A stretch of 64,000 nt of DNA, taken from positions 744,001 to 808,000 of the forward strand of contig NZ_JASXSZ010000001.1 of NCBI RefSeq assembly GCF_030315975.1, given 5' to 3'. The DNA comes from Microbacterium candidum (GTDB taxonomy: Bacteria > Actinomycetota > Actinomycetes > Actinomycetales > Microbacteriaceae). The first letter of the stretch is position 1; every line of letters begins with the position of its first letter. This document shows, piece after piece, positions 35,918 to 44,219 of the stretch. Below the pieces are notes generated by a model. The model was not told the origin of the DNA and made no database searches. It saw only the letters and a list, made by a program, of their open reading frames with translations. The position numbers and the translations under genes are program-made.

Positions 35918-37523
35918 CGTCCCGCGGCGCTCCGCGACCACCCTCGTCCTCGCGGTGCTCGCGCTGGTCGTCGTGCCGCTCGTCCCGGGCGCACTCTCGA
36001 GCGGCTCGCTCACGGGGTTCGTGCGGATCCCGGTCGAGTCGCTCCTCGTCCTCCTCGTGCTCGCTCTGCTGCCGTGGCGTCCCGCGCGCATCGCGGTCGC
36101 ATCGATCTTCGGCGCCGCGGTCGTCGCCGCGATCCTCCTCGCCGCCATCGACCGCGGCTACGAGTCGGCACTCTCGATCCGGTTCGATCCCGCCGACGGG
36201 CAGCAGCTGATCTCCGCGTTCGGGCTCGTGTCCGACGCGCTCGGCGCACCGACAGCCATCGCGGTGGTGGTCCTCGTCGCGGCGCTCGCGGCAGGGACGG
36301 CCGCACTCCTCGCGTGGTCCGCCTTGCGGGTGGATGCCGGCATCCGTCGCCACGTGCGTGCCGGAACCGCCGCTCTCACCGGGGTTGCAACGGTCTGGAT
36401 CGTGTCGGCGCTCGTCGGAACCACGACGACTGCGACGCCGGTCGCCGCCGCCGCATCCGCCGACGCGATCGGGTCCGCGGTCTCCCTCGCCTCCGCCGGC
36501 GCGACCGCGCAGGCACGGCTCGTCGCGCAGGCCGCGGACGACCCTTATGCGCGCGCGCCCGCATCCGATCTCCTCACCGCCCTGCGGGGCAAGGATGTCG
36601 TCTTCGTCTTCATCGAGAGCTATGGGCGCTCCGCCGTCGAGGGCTCCAGCTTCGCGCCGGGCGTCGACGCCGTCCTGCGGCAGGGGACGGCCGACCTCGC
36701 TGCGCAGGGATACGCGAGCGAGAGCGCGTGGATGACGTCGCCGACGTTCGGGGGCATCAGCTGGCTGGCGCACTCGACGCTCCAGACGGGACTGTGGATC
36801 GACACCCAGTCGTCGTACGACACGATCGTCGGCACGCAGCGCTTCACGCTCAGCGACGCGTTCCGCACTGCGGGCTGGCGGACGGTGAGCGATGTTCCGC
36901 GCGACACCGGGCCGTGGGCGGACGGTGTGTCGTTCTATCACTACGGTTCGTTCCTGGATGCGCGGAACTCGGGATACCGCGGGCCGAGCTTCGGGTACGC
37001 CCGCATCCCGGACCAGTACACGCTGAAGGCGTTCGCCGATCGGGAGCTCGCGTCCGGGCACACGCCGGTGATGGCCGAGATCGACCTGCTCTCGTCACAC
37101 ACTCCGTTCGCGCCGCTGCCGCAGCTCGAGCCGTGGGACGCGATCGGCGACGGATCGGTGTATGCGGGGCAGCCGGCGCAGGGCGATCAGCCCGCGGCGG
37201 TGTGGGAGCACACCGAGTCGATCCGCACGGCGTACGGGCAGGCCATCCAGTACTCCGTCGGTTCGCTGCTGTCGTTCCTTCAGAACGTCGACGATCCGAA
37301 CCTCGTCGTCGTCGCCCTCGGCGACCACCAGCCGTCGACGATCGTCAGCGGCTCGGCTGCGAACCACGACGTGCCGGTCAGCATCATCGCGCGGGATCCT
37401 GCTGTCCTGAAGCCGATCTCCGGCTGGCACTGGCAAGCGGGCCTGGAGCCCGGCGCCGCAGCGCCGACGTGGCGGATGGATGTCTTCCGCGACCGTTTCC
37501 TCGCGGCCTTCGGCCCGCAGTAG
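35901..37523 (+). CDS. Membrane-anchored sulfatase/LTA-synthase-like protein
   Basis: A 540-residue protein of the alkaline-phosphatase/sulfatase superfamily. Four to five hydrophobic helices occupy about residues 10-180, followed by an extracytoplasmic catalytic domain. DVVFVFIESYGRSAVEG near residue 232 is the metal/nucleophile region and places Ser where LtaS has Thr. SSHTPF and VVALGDHQPS near residue 475 supply further metal ligands. Family members transfer glycerophosphate or phosphoethanolamine to envelope glycans or cleave phosphoesters. The start is uncertain: GTG 35901 is used, GTG 35910 is possible, and both overlap the reductase end. As the last gene of the cluster it may modify the exported product. 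Confidence 0.82.
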   Translation: MRAVPDVPRRSATTLVLAVLALVVVPLVPGALSSGSLTGFVRIPVESLLVLLVLALLPWRPARIAVASIFGAAVVAAILLAAIDRGYESALSIRFDPADGQQLISAFGLVSDALGAPTAIAVVVLVAALAAGTAALLAWSALRVDAGIRRHVRAGTAALTGVATVWIVSALVGTTTTATPVAAAASADAIGSAVSLASAGATAQARLVAQAADDPYARAPASDLLTALRGKDVVFVFIESYGRSAVEGSSFAPGVDAVLRQGTADLAAQGYASESAWMTSPTFGGISWLAHSTLQTGLWIDTQSSYDTIVGTQRFTLSDAFRTAGWRTVSDVPRDTGPWADGVSFYHYGSFLDARNSGYRGPSFGYARIPDQYTLKAFADRELASGHTPVMAEIDLLSSHTPFAPLPQLEPWDAIGDGSVYAGQPAQGDQPAAVWEHTESIRTAYGQAIQYSVGSLLSFLQNVDDPNLVVVALGDHQPSTIVSGSAANHDVPVSIIARDPAVLKPISGWHWQAGLEPGAAAPTWRMDVFRDRFLAAFGPQ

Positions 37524-37568
37524 TCGTTTCCGAGAGCGGATGCGGCCGCGTGCCGCGAGAATGATCGC

Positions 37569-38264
37569 GTGACCGCGAACCCTGAAGCCCGGCTCGAACG
37601 CCTGCCGGGCCTCGTGATCCGGCAGGATGCCGCAGGTCCCGACGACCTCGAGGAGTCGGTGCGGCTGCTGCGGGCCGTGGCATCGGGCGGGATCGCCGAA
37701 GACCGCGTGCTGCGGCTCTACGCTCCGGTGCCGACGCTCGCGATGACGAGGCGTGAGAGCCGCATGCCGGGCTACCCGGTCGCGGTCGCGGCTGCCGAGC
37801 GGCTCGGCTTCGCACCGGCGATCCGCCCGACCGGCGGGCGCGCGGTCGCGTACGACGAGTCGTGCCTCGTCTTCGACCTCGTCGACCGCGTGCACGACAC
37901 CCTCGACCCCGGGCACTTCTTCGCGAGCGCCGGCAACACGATCGCCGACGCGCTGCGCGAGCTCGGCGTCGACGCGCGGCTCGGCGAGGTGCCGGGGGAG
38001 TACTGCCCGGGCGAGTACAGCATCAACGCGCGCGGCGTCGTGAAGCTGATCGGCACGTCGCAGCGCGCGATCCGCGGCGCGCGGCTGCTCAGCGGAATGC
38101 TCGCTTTCGGTCCCGTCGACCGCTTCGTCGGCGTGCTGACCGAGGCGAATGCGGCACTCGATCTCAAGTGGGATCCGGCGACGTTCGGCTCGATGCTCGT
38201 CGAGGGTCCCGGCATCCCGCGCTCAGCCGTCGCGGACGCGCTGTCCGCCGCCCTCGTGGCCTGA
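37569..38264 (+). CDS. Lipoate-protein ligase A family protein
   Basis: A 231-residue BPL/LplA/LipB-fold protein. RPTGGRAVAYDESCLVFDLV near residue 87 is the ligand loop, and VVKLIGTSQRAIRGARL near residue 157 contains the conserved Lys that binds the acyl-adenylate or positions the acyl chain. It is short, lacking the C-terminal accessory domain of E. coli LplA, as in octanoyl/lipoyl transferase-type members. It starts at GTG 37569. It could attach or transfer lipoate or octanoate to a carrier protein; the partner is unknown. The next gene is convergent. Confidence 0.83.
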   Translation: MTANPEARLERLPGLVIRQDAAGPDDLEESVRLLRAVASGGIAEDRVLRLYAPVPTLAMTRRESRMPGYPVAVAAAERLGFAPAIRPTGGRAVAYDESCLVFDLVDRVHDTLDPGHFFASAGNTIADALRELGVDARLGEVPGEYCPGEYSINARGVVKLIGTSQRAIRGARLLSGMLAFGPVDRFVGVLTEANAALDLKWDPATFGSMLVEGPGIPRSAVADALSAALVA

Positions 38265-38314
38265 CGTCACCCCTCGCCCCCTCCCGCTCGCACGCCGAGA
38301 CATGGGGTTCGCGC

Positions 38315-38362
38315 CGAGACAGGGCGCAGAACGCCCGGTCTCGCCGCGAACGCCCTGTCTCG
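38315..38362. repeat. Inverted repeat in intergenic spacer
   Basis: CGAGACAGGGCG (38315-38326) and CGCCCTGTCTCG (38351-38362) are exact 12-bp complements around a 24-base loop. Related GAGACA/TGTCTC words recur across 38296-38380. The 161-bp gap holds no gene. It could act as a bidirectional terminator for the two convergent genes or be a member of a genomic repeat family. Confidence 0.55.
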
Positions 38363-38425
38363 ACACGACTGCTGTGTCTCGCCGGGAGTCGTGACGTGCG
38401 TCTCGCGGTGAACGTCGGGCTGGCG

Positions 38426-38896
38426 TCAGGGCAGCTCGTCGATCGCCTGCTCCGTGAGCGCGATCGAGCGCTCGGTGTAGTCGACGAGGAACGCGAGCTG
38501 CTCGGTCGTCAGTGACTGGTGCAGTTCCCGGAAGGCTTCGCCGATCCCCTGGTAGACGTTCGCACCGGACGCGATCGTGGCGAAGTCGGCGACCACCACT
38601 ACGCGGCGCCGGTCGCCGGCATCCGCCTCGCGCTTCGCGAGCCCGCGCTTGACGAGCCGGTCGACGACGCCCGTGACCGCGCCCGACGTGAGCGACAGCG
38701 CTGTGCCGAGCTGCCCCGCCGTCTGCGCACCGCCGCGCATGAGCACGTCGAGGGCCTTCATGTCGGTGACGCCCAGGCCATAGCTCGCGGCGGCCTTCTG
38801 CTGGAACAGCGCCGTCATCGTCGCCGAACGCGCGCCGAGGTCGCCGAGCCGGGTGATCAGCTCCTCGCGATCCGCCATGGGAATTGCCTCTTCCAT
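38426..38896 (-). CDS. MarR-family transcriptional regulator
   Basis: A 156-residue winged-helix repressor. The recognition region is QTAGQLGTALSLTSGAVTGV (near residues 58-77), followed by DRLVKRGLAKREADAGDRRR, the canonical wing. An in-frame ATG at 38878 has a better-placed AGAGG and may be the real start. It is divergent from an alpha/beta hydrolase gene with a clear palindrome between them, so it probably represses both genes. Confidence 0.92.
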   Translation of the reverse strand: MEEAIPMADREELITRLGDLGARSATMTALFQQKAAASYGLGVTDMKALDVLMRGGAQTAGQLGTALSLTSGAVTGVVDRLVKRGLAKREADAGDRRRVVVVADFATIASGANVYQGIGEAFRELHQSLTTEQLAFLVDYTERSIALTEQAIDELP

Positions 38897-38913
38897 TTCT
38901 CTCAGTAAGTAAG

Positions 38914-38932
38914 TATCTTAGTACCTAAGATA
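38914..38932. promoter_or_regulatory. MarR operator between divergent genes
   Basis: TATCTTAG and CTAAGATA form a perfect 8-bp inverted repeat around TAC. The AT-rich site stands out from its surroundings and lies midway between the MarR and hydrolase starts, 17 and 25 bp away. Confidence 0.75.
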
Positions 38933-38957
38933 AATCTCGCTCCAGAAAGGGATCGAC

Positions 38958-39854
38958 ATGTCCTTCACCGGAACGACGGATGTCGCGGCGTCCGTCCTCA
39001 CCTCACACCTCACCACCTCGACCGACGGCACGCCGATCGAGTACTTCAGCACCGGAGCCGGCCCCGGCATCGTGATCGTACACGGCACGATGCAGTCGGC
39101 CGCCAGCCAGAGCGAGCTCGCCGGGCTCCTCGCCGGCTCGCACACCGTGCACCTCGTGAACCGCCGCGGACGCGGTCGCAGCGGCGCCTACCCGGCGATC
39201 GGCGACTACGACCCGGCGATCGAGGTCGACGACATGGCAGCGGTCGTCCGCGCGACGGGCGCGGGCGCTGTCCTCGGCATCAGCTCCGGTGGGATCATCG
39301 CCGCCGAGCTCGGGCTGCGCGACCCGAACCTCGCCGTCGCCCTGTTCGAGCCGGCGCTCGTCGCCGACGGGTCGCTCGACCTCGACGGCTTCCTCGCCGA
39401 GTTCCGGCCCGAGGTCGCGCGCGGCGATGTGCCCGCCTACATGGTCACCGCCCTCCTCGGCACGCAGATGGGTCCCGGTTTCCTGCGGTTCTTCCCACGG
39501 CGCATGCTCGAGTCCAGCACCCGCAAGATGATGGCGAAGGATGCGGGTCCCCTGCCGGTCGGGGGCGCGACCATGGCCGAGCTCGCCGCGGACGTGCCGT
39601 ACGACATGGAGATCGTCGCCCGGTACGCCGACCGGATCGACCGCTACCGGATGCTCGAGGGCAAGACGCTCCTCATCTCCGCCGAGAAGTCGCCGGCATA
39701 CCTGCGCCACGCGGTCGCGCGGCTGCGCGAGCTGCTCCCCGGCGCCGAGTCGGCGAGCATCGCCCGCGCCGGCCACTCCGCGACGCAGAACCGCAAGGAG
39801 CAGGGACGGCCGGAGGATGTGGCATCGGTCCTCCGCGCATGGCTCGCGCTGTGA
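38958..39854 (+). CDS. Alpha/beta hydrolase
   Basis: A 298-residue alpha/beta-fold hydrolase. The oxyanion-hole segment IVIVHGTMQSA is near residue 38, and the nucleophile elbow LGISSGGIIAAELG near residue 107 supplies the Ser. The catalytic His is probably in RAGHSATQNRKEQGR near residue 275. The fold suits an esterase, lactonase or haloperoxidase-like enzyme. It has its own MarR regulator and operator, so it may answer to a toxic ester or phenolic compound; the substrate is unknown. Confidence 0.87.
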   Translation: MSFTGTTDVAASVLTSHLTTSTDGTPIEYFSTGAGPGIVIVHGTMQSAASQSELAGLLAGSHTVHLVNRRGRGRSGAYPAIGDYDPAIEVDDMAAVVRATGAGAVLGISSGGIIAAELGLRDPNLAVALFEPALVADGSLDLDGFLAEFRPEVARGDVPAYMVTALLGTQMGPGFLRFFPRRMLESSTRKMMAKDAGPLPVGGATMAELAADVPYDMEIVARYADRIDRYRMLEGKTLLISAEKSPAYLRHAVARLRELLPGAESASIARAGHSATQNRKEQGRPEDVASVLRAWLAL

Positions 39855-39867
39855 CCAACGGTCGACA

Positions 39868-40317
39868 TCAGGCTCCAGCGGCACTCGCGGGCGCCGGCGT
39901 CGCCCGGGTGAGCTCGACGCAGATGAGCTCCGCGACGGACTCGATGATCCACCGATGGCGAGCATCGGGATGGACGAGGCGCCCGCACCCAGCGCAGTGC
40001 GAGCTTCCCGCCACGGACGGCGGCATATCTCGGTGCCCTCGAGCGGCGTCTGCGAGGACATGCATCCGCGACGTGAGGTCAGGTCCCGGATCGCGTCGGC
40101 GCATCGCATCAGCGATCTCACGAGCCAGCGAGGTCGCCCCGCGGTGCACGGCGGCCCGTCCGCCCCGCGTGGTCGTCGTCCACCCGGCCGGACTCGCGGA
40201 GACCGAGAGTCCGGCCGGGAGGGCGTCGGCGAACCGCGCGACGACTGTGCGTGCGTAGCCGCCGGACAACGCGGCCGTCAGCCGGTCGTCGAAGGAGACT
40301 CCGCACGCCCCGCACAT
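39868..40317 (-). CDS. Small protein with two CxxC knuckles
   Basis: A 149-residue hypothetical protein. Two CxxC pairs, Cys2/Cys5 (MCGACGVSF) and Cys108/Cys111 (HCAGCGRLV), could jointly bind one zinc although they are about 100 residues apart. The middle is Ala/Arg-rich without recognisable domains. Its ATG overlaps the upstream SDR stop (ATGA), so it is the last gene of the operon that runs down from the asparaginase gene. A regulatory or scaffold role is possible; I do not recognise a family. Confidence 0.7.
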   Translation of the reverse strand: MCGACGVSFDDRLTAALSGGYARTVVARFADALPAGLSVSASPAGWTTTTRGGRAAVHRGATSLAREIADAMRRRDPGPDLTSRMHVLADAARGHRDMPPSVAGSSHCAGCGRLVHPDARHRWIIESVAELICVELTRATPAPASAAGA

Positions 40318-41060
40318 CAGGGCATCACGTCCCCGCTGTTGGGTCCCAGTACCTGGCCAACATAGAGGTTGCCGCCGGGATCGGATGCCAGCAGCACCGC
40401 GGTCGGCGCGACTTCGTCGACGCGACCGAACCTGCCGAGCGGGAGCTCGGTGCGCTTGACTGCCTTCCAGTCCTCGCTGATTCCGTCGACCAGTGGCGTC
40501 TCGATCGGCCCTGGGGCGATCGCGTTGACGAGCACGCCGCTGCGCGACACCTCCAGCGCCAGCGACTTGGTCAGGGCGATCACCCCGGCCTTCGCGGCAG
40601 AGTAGTGCGCGAGCCCTATTCCTCCCTTGATCGCCAGTTGCGATGCGACGTTGATGATGCGCCCGTCGCTCCGGCGGAGCATGCTCGGCAGCACGGCTCG
40701 GTTCAGCAGGAAGACGCTCGTCAGATCGACGGCGATCGTCTGGTCCCACGTGGCGAGGCTCATCTCATGAAGCGGAGCCTCCGTCAGGATGCCGTGCGAG
40801 GTCACCAACGTGTCGATGCGCCCGAGCGTCTCCTCCGCCCTGGCCGTGCCCGCTGCAACGGCTTCTTCGTCGGTCGCGTCGAACGACACCGACCCGGCGG
40901 CACCGATCTCGCGTGCGACGTCGTCGACGGCGGGGTTCCGGTCGGCGAGCACGACCGATGCTCCCTCCGTGATGAAGAGTCGGGCGATTCCGAGCCCGAT
41001 GCCGCTCGCGGCCCCGGTCACGAGTGCCGTGCGGCCGGCCAGCGTTCCGCTGTTCGTCAT
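40317..41060 (-). CDS. SDR-family oxidoreductase
   Basis: A 247-residue classical short-chain dehydrogenase. TGAASGIGLGIARLF near residue 15 is the cofactor loop, and the catalytic set is Ser in INVASQLAIKG, then YSAAKAG (Tyr, Lys). An Asp after strand 2 (LADRN) suggests NAD preference. It lies ten bases after a second SDR in the same operon, and its stop overlaps the small CxxC gene. The substrate is unknown; a hydroxy-acid or polyol would be typical. Confidence 0.9.
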   Translation of the reverse strand: MTNSGTLAGRTALVTGAASGIGLGIARLFITEGASVVLADRNPAVDDVAREIGAAGSVSFDATDEEAVAAGTARAEETLGRIDTLVTSHGILTEAPLHEMSLATWDQTIAVDLTSVFLLNRAVLPSMLRRSDGRIINVASQLAIKGGIGLAHYSAAKAGVIALTKSLALEVSRSGVLVNAIAPGPIETPLVDGISEDWKAVKRTELPLGRFGRVDEVAPTAVLLASDPGGNLYVGQVLGPNSGDVMP

Positions 41061-41070
41061 GCCGCCTCCC

Positions 41071-41835
41071 TCAATCCCGCATCGCGACGGTCAGCGCGCC
41101 GTCGACGGTGAGGGCTTGGCCGCTCACGTAGGCGGAGGCATCCGAGCTGAAGAACTCAATGACCGACGCCACCTCCTCGGCCGTCCCGACTCGTCCCCAC
41201 GGGATGTAGTCGCCGGCTTGACGCAGCCCGTCGGCGCCGAGCGAGTTGACGCCGTCCAGGGACTGTGGTGTCTCGATGAGGCCGGGGATGATCGCATTCG
41301 CACGGACTCCGCGGCGGCCGTATTCGACGGCGATGCTGCGGATGAGGCCGAGGACCCCGGCCTTCGCCGCCGCATAGTGCGCATGCTCCTGCCAGCCGTA
41401 GACACCGCCTGCGATCGACGAGATCGCCGTGATGGAACCGCCGCGGCCGAGGTGCGGCGCCGCGGCACGCGCCATCCTCATCACACCGTGCAGATCGACC
41501 TGAAGGACCTCCTCCCACTGCGCGTCCGTCATGCTCTCGAACGGAGCGCGGCGCAGGATTCCGGCGCCTGCGATCACGTGATCGACCCGGCCGAAAGCGC
41601 GTACCGCCTCCTCGACGAACTGCTCGACAGAGTCGGTGCGGCTCACATCGAGATCGACGACGAGGCCCTCACCGCCTACGGCATGAACCCGCTCGAGTGT
41701 GAGGCCGGCATCGTGCGGATCTCCCGGGAACCGCCCGATGACCACCCGGTCGCCACGCGCGGCGAGCCGCTCTGCGGTCGCGCGCCCGATTCCGGAGGCT
41801 CCTCCGCTGATGATAGAGACCGATGCGCCCGTCAT
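41071..41835 (-). CDS. SDR-family oxidoreductase
   Basis: A 254-residue classical SDR. SGGASGIGRATAERLA near residue 10 binds the cofactor; Arg after strand 2 (VIGRFPGD) suggests NADP preference, unlike its neighbour. The catalytic motif is AISSIAGGVYG plus YAAAKAG. The ATG overlaps the MFS stop by four bases. Two SDRs with apparently different cofactor preference in one operon suggest an oxidation/reduction pair, such as an epimerisation through a keto intermediate. Confidence 0.9.
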   Translation of the reverse strand: MTGASVSIISGGASGIGRATAERLAARGDRVVIGRFPGDPHDAGLTLERVHAVGGEGLVVDLDVSRTDSVEQFVEEAVRAFGRVDHVIAGAGILRRAPFESMTDAQWEEVLQVDLHGVMRMARAAAPHLGRGGSITAISSIAGGVYGWQEHAHYAAAKAGVLGLIRSIAVEYGRRGVRANAIIPGLIETPQSLDGVNSLGADGLRQAGDYIPWGRVGTAEEVASVIEFFSSDASAYVSGQALTVDGALTVAMRD

Positions 41836-43199
41836 GAGCCGGCACCCTCCAGGGCTTCGGCGACCGGAACGCCGGCGGTCTTGGGTGTCACGGAGCGGGC
41901 GGCGAGCATGATGAAACCGGAGACGAGCGTGCCGATCGCCCCCACCCAGAGAGCCGCGGTCGCGAACGGGATCGCGGCGGCCGTCATCGCGGTGAGGATG
42001 AATCCGCCGATGATCGCGCCCGGCTGGCTCATCGCGCCGATGAAGGTGCTGCCCGTCGCACGGCAGTCGACGTCGAAGCACTCGGCCTGGAAGAACATGA
42101 TCGCCGCGTACGGGCCGAGCAGGAAGAACAGACCCGCCATGTAGGTCACGAGGACGAAGACGGGCTGGCTCGGCCCGAGCATGAGGGCACCGAAGCAGAT
42201 TCCGCCGAGGATCCACCCGCCGACGATGACCTTCTTGCGCCCGATGCGGTCCCCGAGCCAACCGTGGGTCAGGTAGCCGAGCGCGGCGACGATGTTCGAG
42301 ATGACGACCAGGATCAGTGCGTTGGAGGCCTCGATGCCCTTTCCTGTCTGCAGCACAGTGGTGCCGAGCACGGAGAACGTCTGGATGCCGAACCAGTTCA
42401 CGAGCCAGGCGGCTGAGAGCACCAAGGTGTTCCGCAGGTGCTTGCCCTGGAAGATGCGCTTGAGCGGCGCGGCGGAGTGCTCGTCGAGACCCAGTGCTCG
42501 TGCCAGCGCGGCTGCGCCCTCGGCATCGCCGCTCTTGCGGAGGAGGCGCACCCGGTGCTGGGCCTCGAACTGGGGGCTCTCGCGCAGGCGACGGCAGATG
42601 AGCGCGACGATGAGCGCCGGGATGGTCGCGAGGAGGAAGGCGATCCGCCAGCTGTCGACACCGAAGATCGCGATGATGATCGCGACGAAGCCTGCCGCAA
42701 GCATCGCGCCGAGAGGCCAGCCGGTCTGCACCATCGAGTAGACGAAGCCTTGGTTGCGCTTGATCTTCTCGTCCTCGGTGCGCTCGTAGAGCTCGTTCAG
42801 GTACGTGGCGTTGATCGACTGCTCGGCGAGGCCGAGACCGCTGATGGAGCGGACGCCGACGAGATATGCGCCGGACATCGTCAGCGCCGTCGCCGCTGAT
42901 GACAAAGCCGTCCCGGTGACGGAGATGATCATTCCCTTGCGTCGGCCGAGTCGATCGACGAGCGGACCGACGAAGATCACGACGATGAACGTTCCGACGC
43001 TCACCAACGTCGAGATGAGGAGTGCATAGCTGGTGTCCCAGCCGAAGCTCTTCGCGATATCCGGCAGCAGGGTGCCGAACATGATGAAGTCGTAGACGGC
43101 GATCGCCCACGCGAAGAAGGCGATCGACGTCGCCCGCCTCGTCTCTTTCACGCCGACGGTGCGCATGCCCGTCGCGTCTCGTTCAGATGTCGTGCTCAT
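41832..43199 (-). CDS. MFS transporter, metabolite:proton symporter type
   Basis: A 455-residue MFS protein with twelve predicted helices. Motif A appears twice: VGPLVDRLGRRKGM near residue 78 and HGWLGDRIGRKKVIV near residue 306. The N-terminal AIAVYDFIMFGTLLPDIAKSF resembles sugar-acid and dicarboxylate symporters. A central cytoplasmic loop of about 60 residues follows helix six. In its operon it probably imports the compound attacked by the deacetylase-like and asparaginase-like enzymes upstream. Confidence 0.9.
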   Translation of the reverse strand: MSTTSERDATGMRTVGVKETRRATSIAFFAWAIAVYDFIMFGTLLPDIAKSFGWDTSYALLISTLVSVGTFIVVIFVGPLVDRLGRRKGMIISVTGTALSSAATALTMSGAYLVGVRSISGLGLAEQSINATYLNELYERTEDEKIKRNQGFVYSMVQTGWPLGAMLAAGFVAIIIAIFGVDSWRIAFLLATIPALIVALICRRLRESPQFEAQHRVRLLRKSGDAEGAAALARALGLDEHSAAPLKRIFQGKHLRNTLVLSAAWLVNWFGIQTFSVLGTTVLQTGKGIEASNALILVVISNIVAALGYLTHGWLGDRIGRKKVIVGGWILGGICFGALMLGPSQPVFVLVTYMAGLFFLLGPYAAIMFFQAECFDVDCRATGSTFIGAMSQPGAIIGGFILTAMTAAAIPFATAALWVGAIGTLVSGFIMLAARSVTPKTAGVPVAEALEGAGS

Positions 43200-43306
43200 G
43201 ATGACTCCTTTGTGTCATTAGCTCGGTCGTTCGGGTGAAGGCTCGGTCGAGGGGATGCGAAAGGGGATGCGGGCCGCCGTCTCCGCGGCGGCCCACGCGC
43301 GCTCCG

Positions 43307-44188
43307 TCAGGCGGTGCGCGGGAACCGGGTCTGGAAGTCCTGGGCGATCTCGTCGAAAGTCGCCCACCGCACACCGGAGTGCTTGTTGATGTGCTCGATG
43401 AGGCGTTCCAGCATCAGGAGCACCTGGGGGCGCCCCGAGACATCCGGGTGGACGGTGAAAGTGAAGACCCCGTAGTCCATCTCGCGATACACCCAGTCGA
43501 ACTGGTCGCGCCACATCTCTTCGAGGTGCCGGGGGTTCACGAAGCCATGGCTGTTCGGGCTCGACTTGATGAACATCATCGGGGGCAGGTCGTCCAGGTA
43601 CCAGCTCGCCGGGATCTCGACGAGGTCGGTCTCCCGGCCCCGCACCAGCGGCTTCATCCACTCCGCCGCGGGACGGTCATAGTCGATGTTGGTCCAGCTG
43701 TCGCCGACGCGCACGTAGTAGGGGACGAAGTCGCGGTGCATGAGGGAGTGGTCGTAGCGGATGCCGCGTTCCACGAGCAGTTCGTTCGTCACTGGGGAGA
43801 ACTCCCACCAGGGGGCCACGTATCCGCTCGGGCGGCGTCCGGCTCGGCGCTCGATGAGATCGATGCAGTGATCGAGGATGTCCGACTCCTGCTGACGAGA
43901 CATGGCGATCGGATTCTCGTGGCTGTAACCATGCACGCCGATCTCGAACCCGGCATCGACGACCTGGTCGAACTGCTGCGGGAACGTCTCGATGGAGTGG
44001 CCAGGCCAGAACCAGGTCGCCGGCAGCTCATTGCGGCGCATCAGCTCGGCCAGCCGAGGGACTCCGACCTCGCCGGCGAAGATGCCACGGGAGATGTCCC
44101 CGGGAGAATTCTCTCCGCCGTAGGAGCCGAGCCATCCTCCGACGGCATCGACGTCGATGCCGAATGACACGAAGATCTCTTTCGCCAT
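43307..44188 (-). CDS. Polysaccharide deacetylase family, HpPgdA/cyclic-imidase-like
   Basis: A 293-residue cytoplasmic NodB-fold amidohydrolase. The opening [20 protein letters not shown] and the metal motifs IDVDA (Asp) and VHGYSHENP (His-x4-His) match the group that includes Helicobacter HpPgdA and bacterial cyclic imide hydrolases. [15 protein letters not shown] and [20 protein letters not shown] are further conserved blocks. No signal peptide is present, which argues against an envelope polysaccharide substrate. AAGGAAG precedes the ATG at 44188. With an asparaginase-like gene upstream and a transporter downstream, cyclic-imide opening to a half-amide is an attractive role. Confidence 0.87.
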   Translation of the reverse strand: MAKEIFVSFGIDVDAVGGWLGSYGGENSPGDISRGIFAGEVGVPRLAELMRRNELPATWFWPGHSIETFPQQFDQVVDAGFEIGVHGYSHENPIAMSRQQESDILDHCIDLIERRAGRRPSGYVAPWWEFSPVTNELLVERGIRYDHSLMHRDFVPYYVRVGDSWTNIDYDRPAAEWMKPLVRGRETDLVEIPASWYLDDLPPMMFIKSSPNSHGFVNPRHLEEMWRDQFDWVYREMDYGVFTFTVHPDVSGRPQVLLMLERLIEHINKHSGVRWATFDEIAQDFQTRFPRTA

Positions 44189-44219
44189 GATTGCTTCCTT
44201 TCTGTGGGGGTGGATGCGG

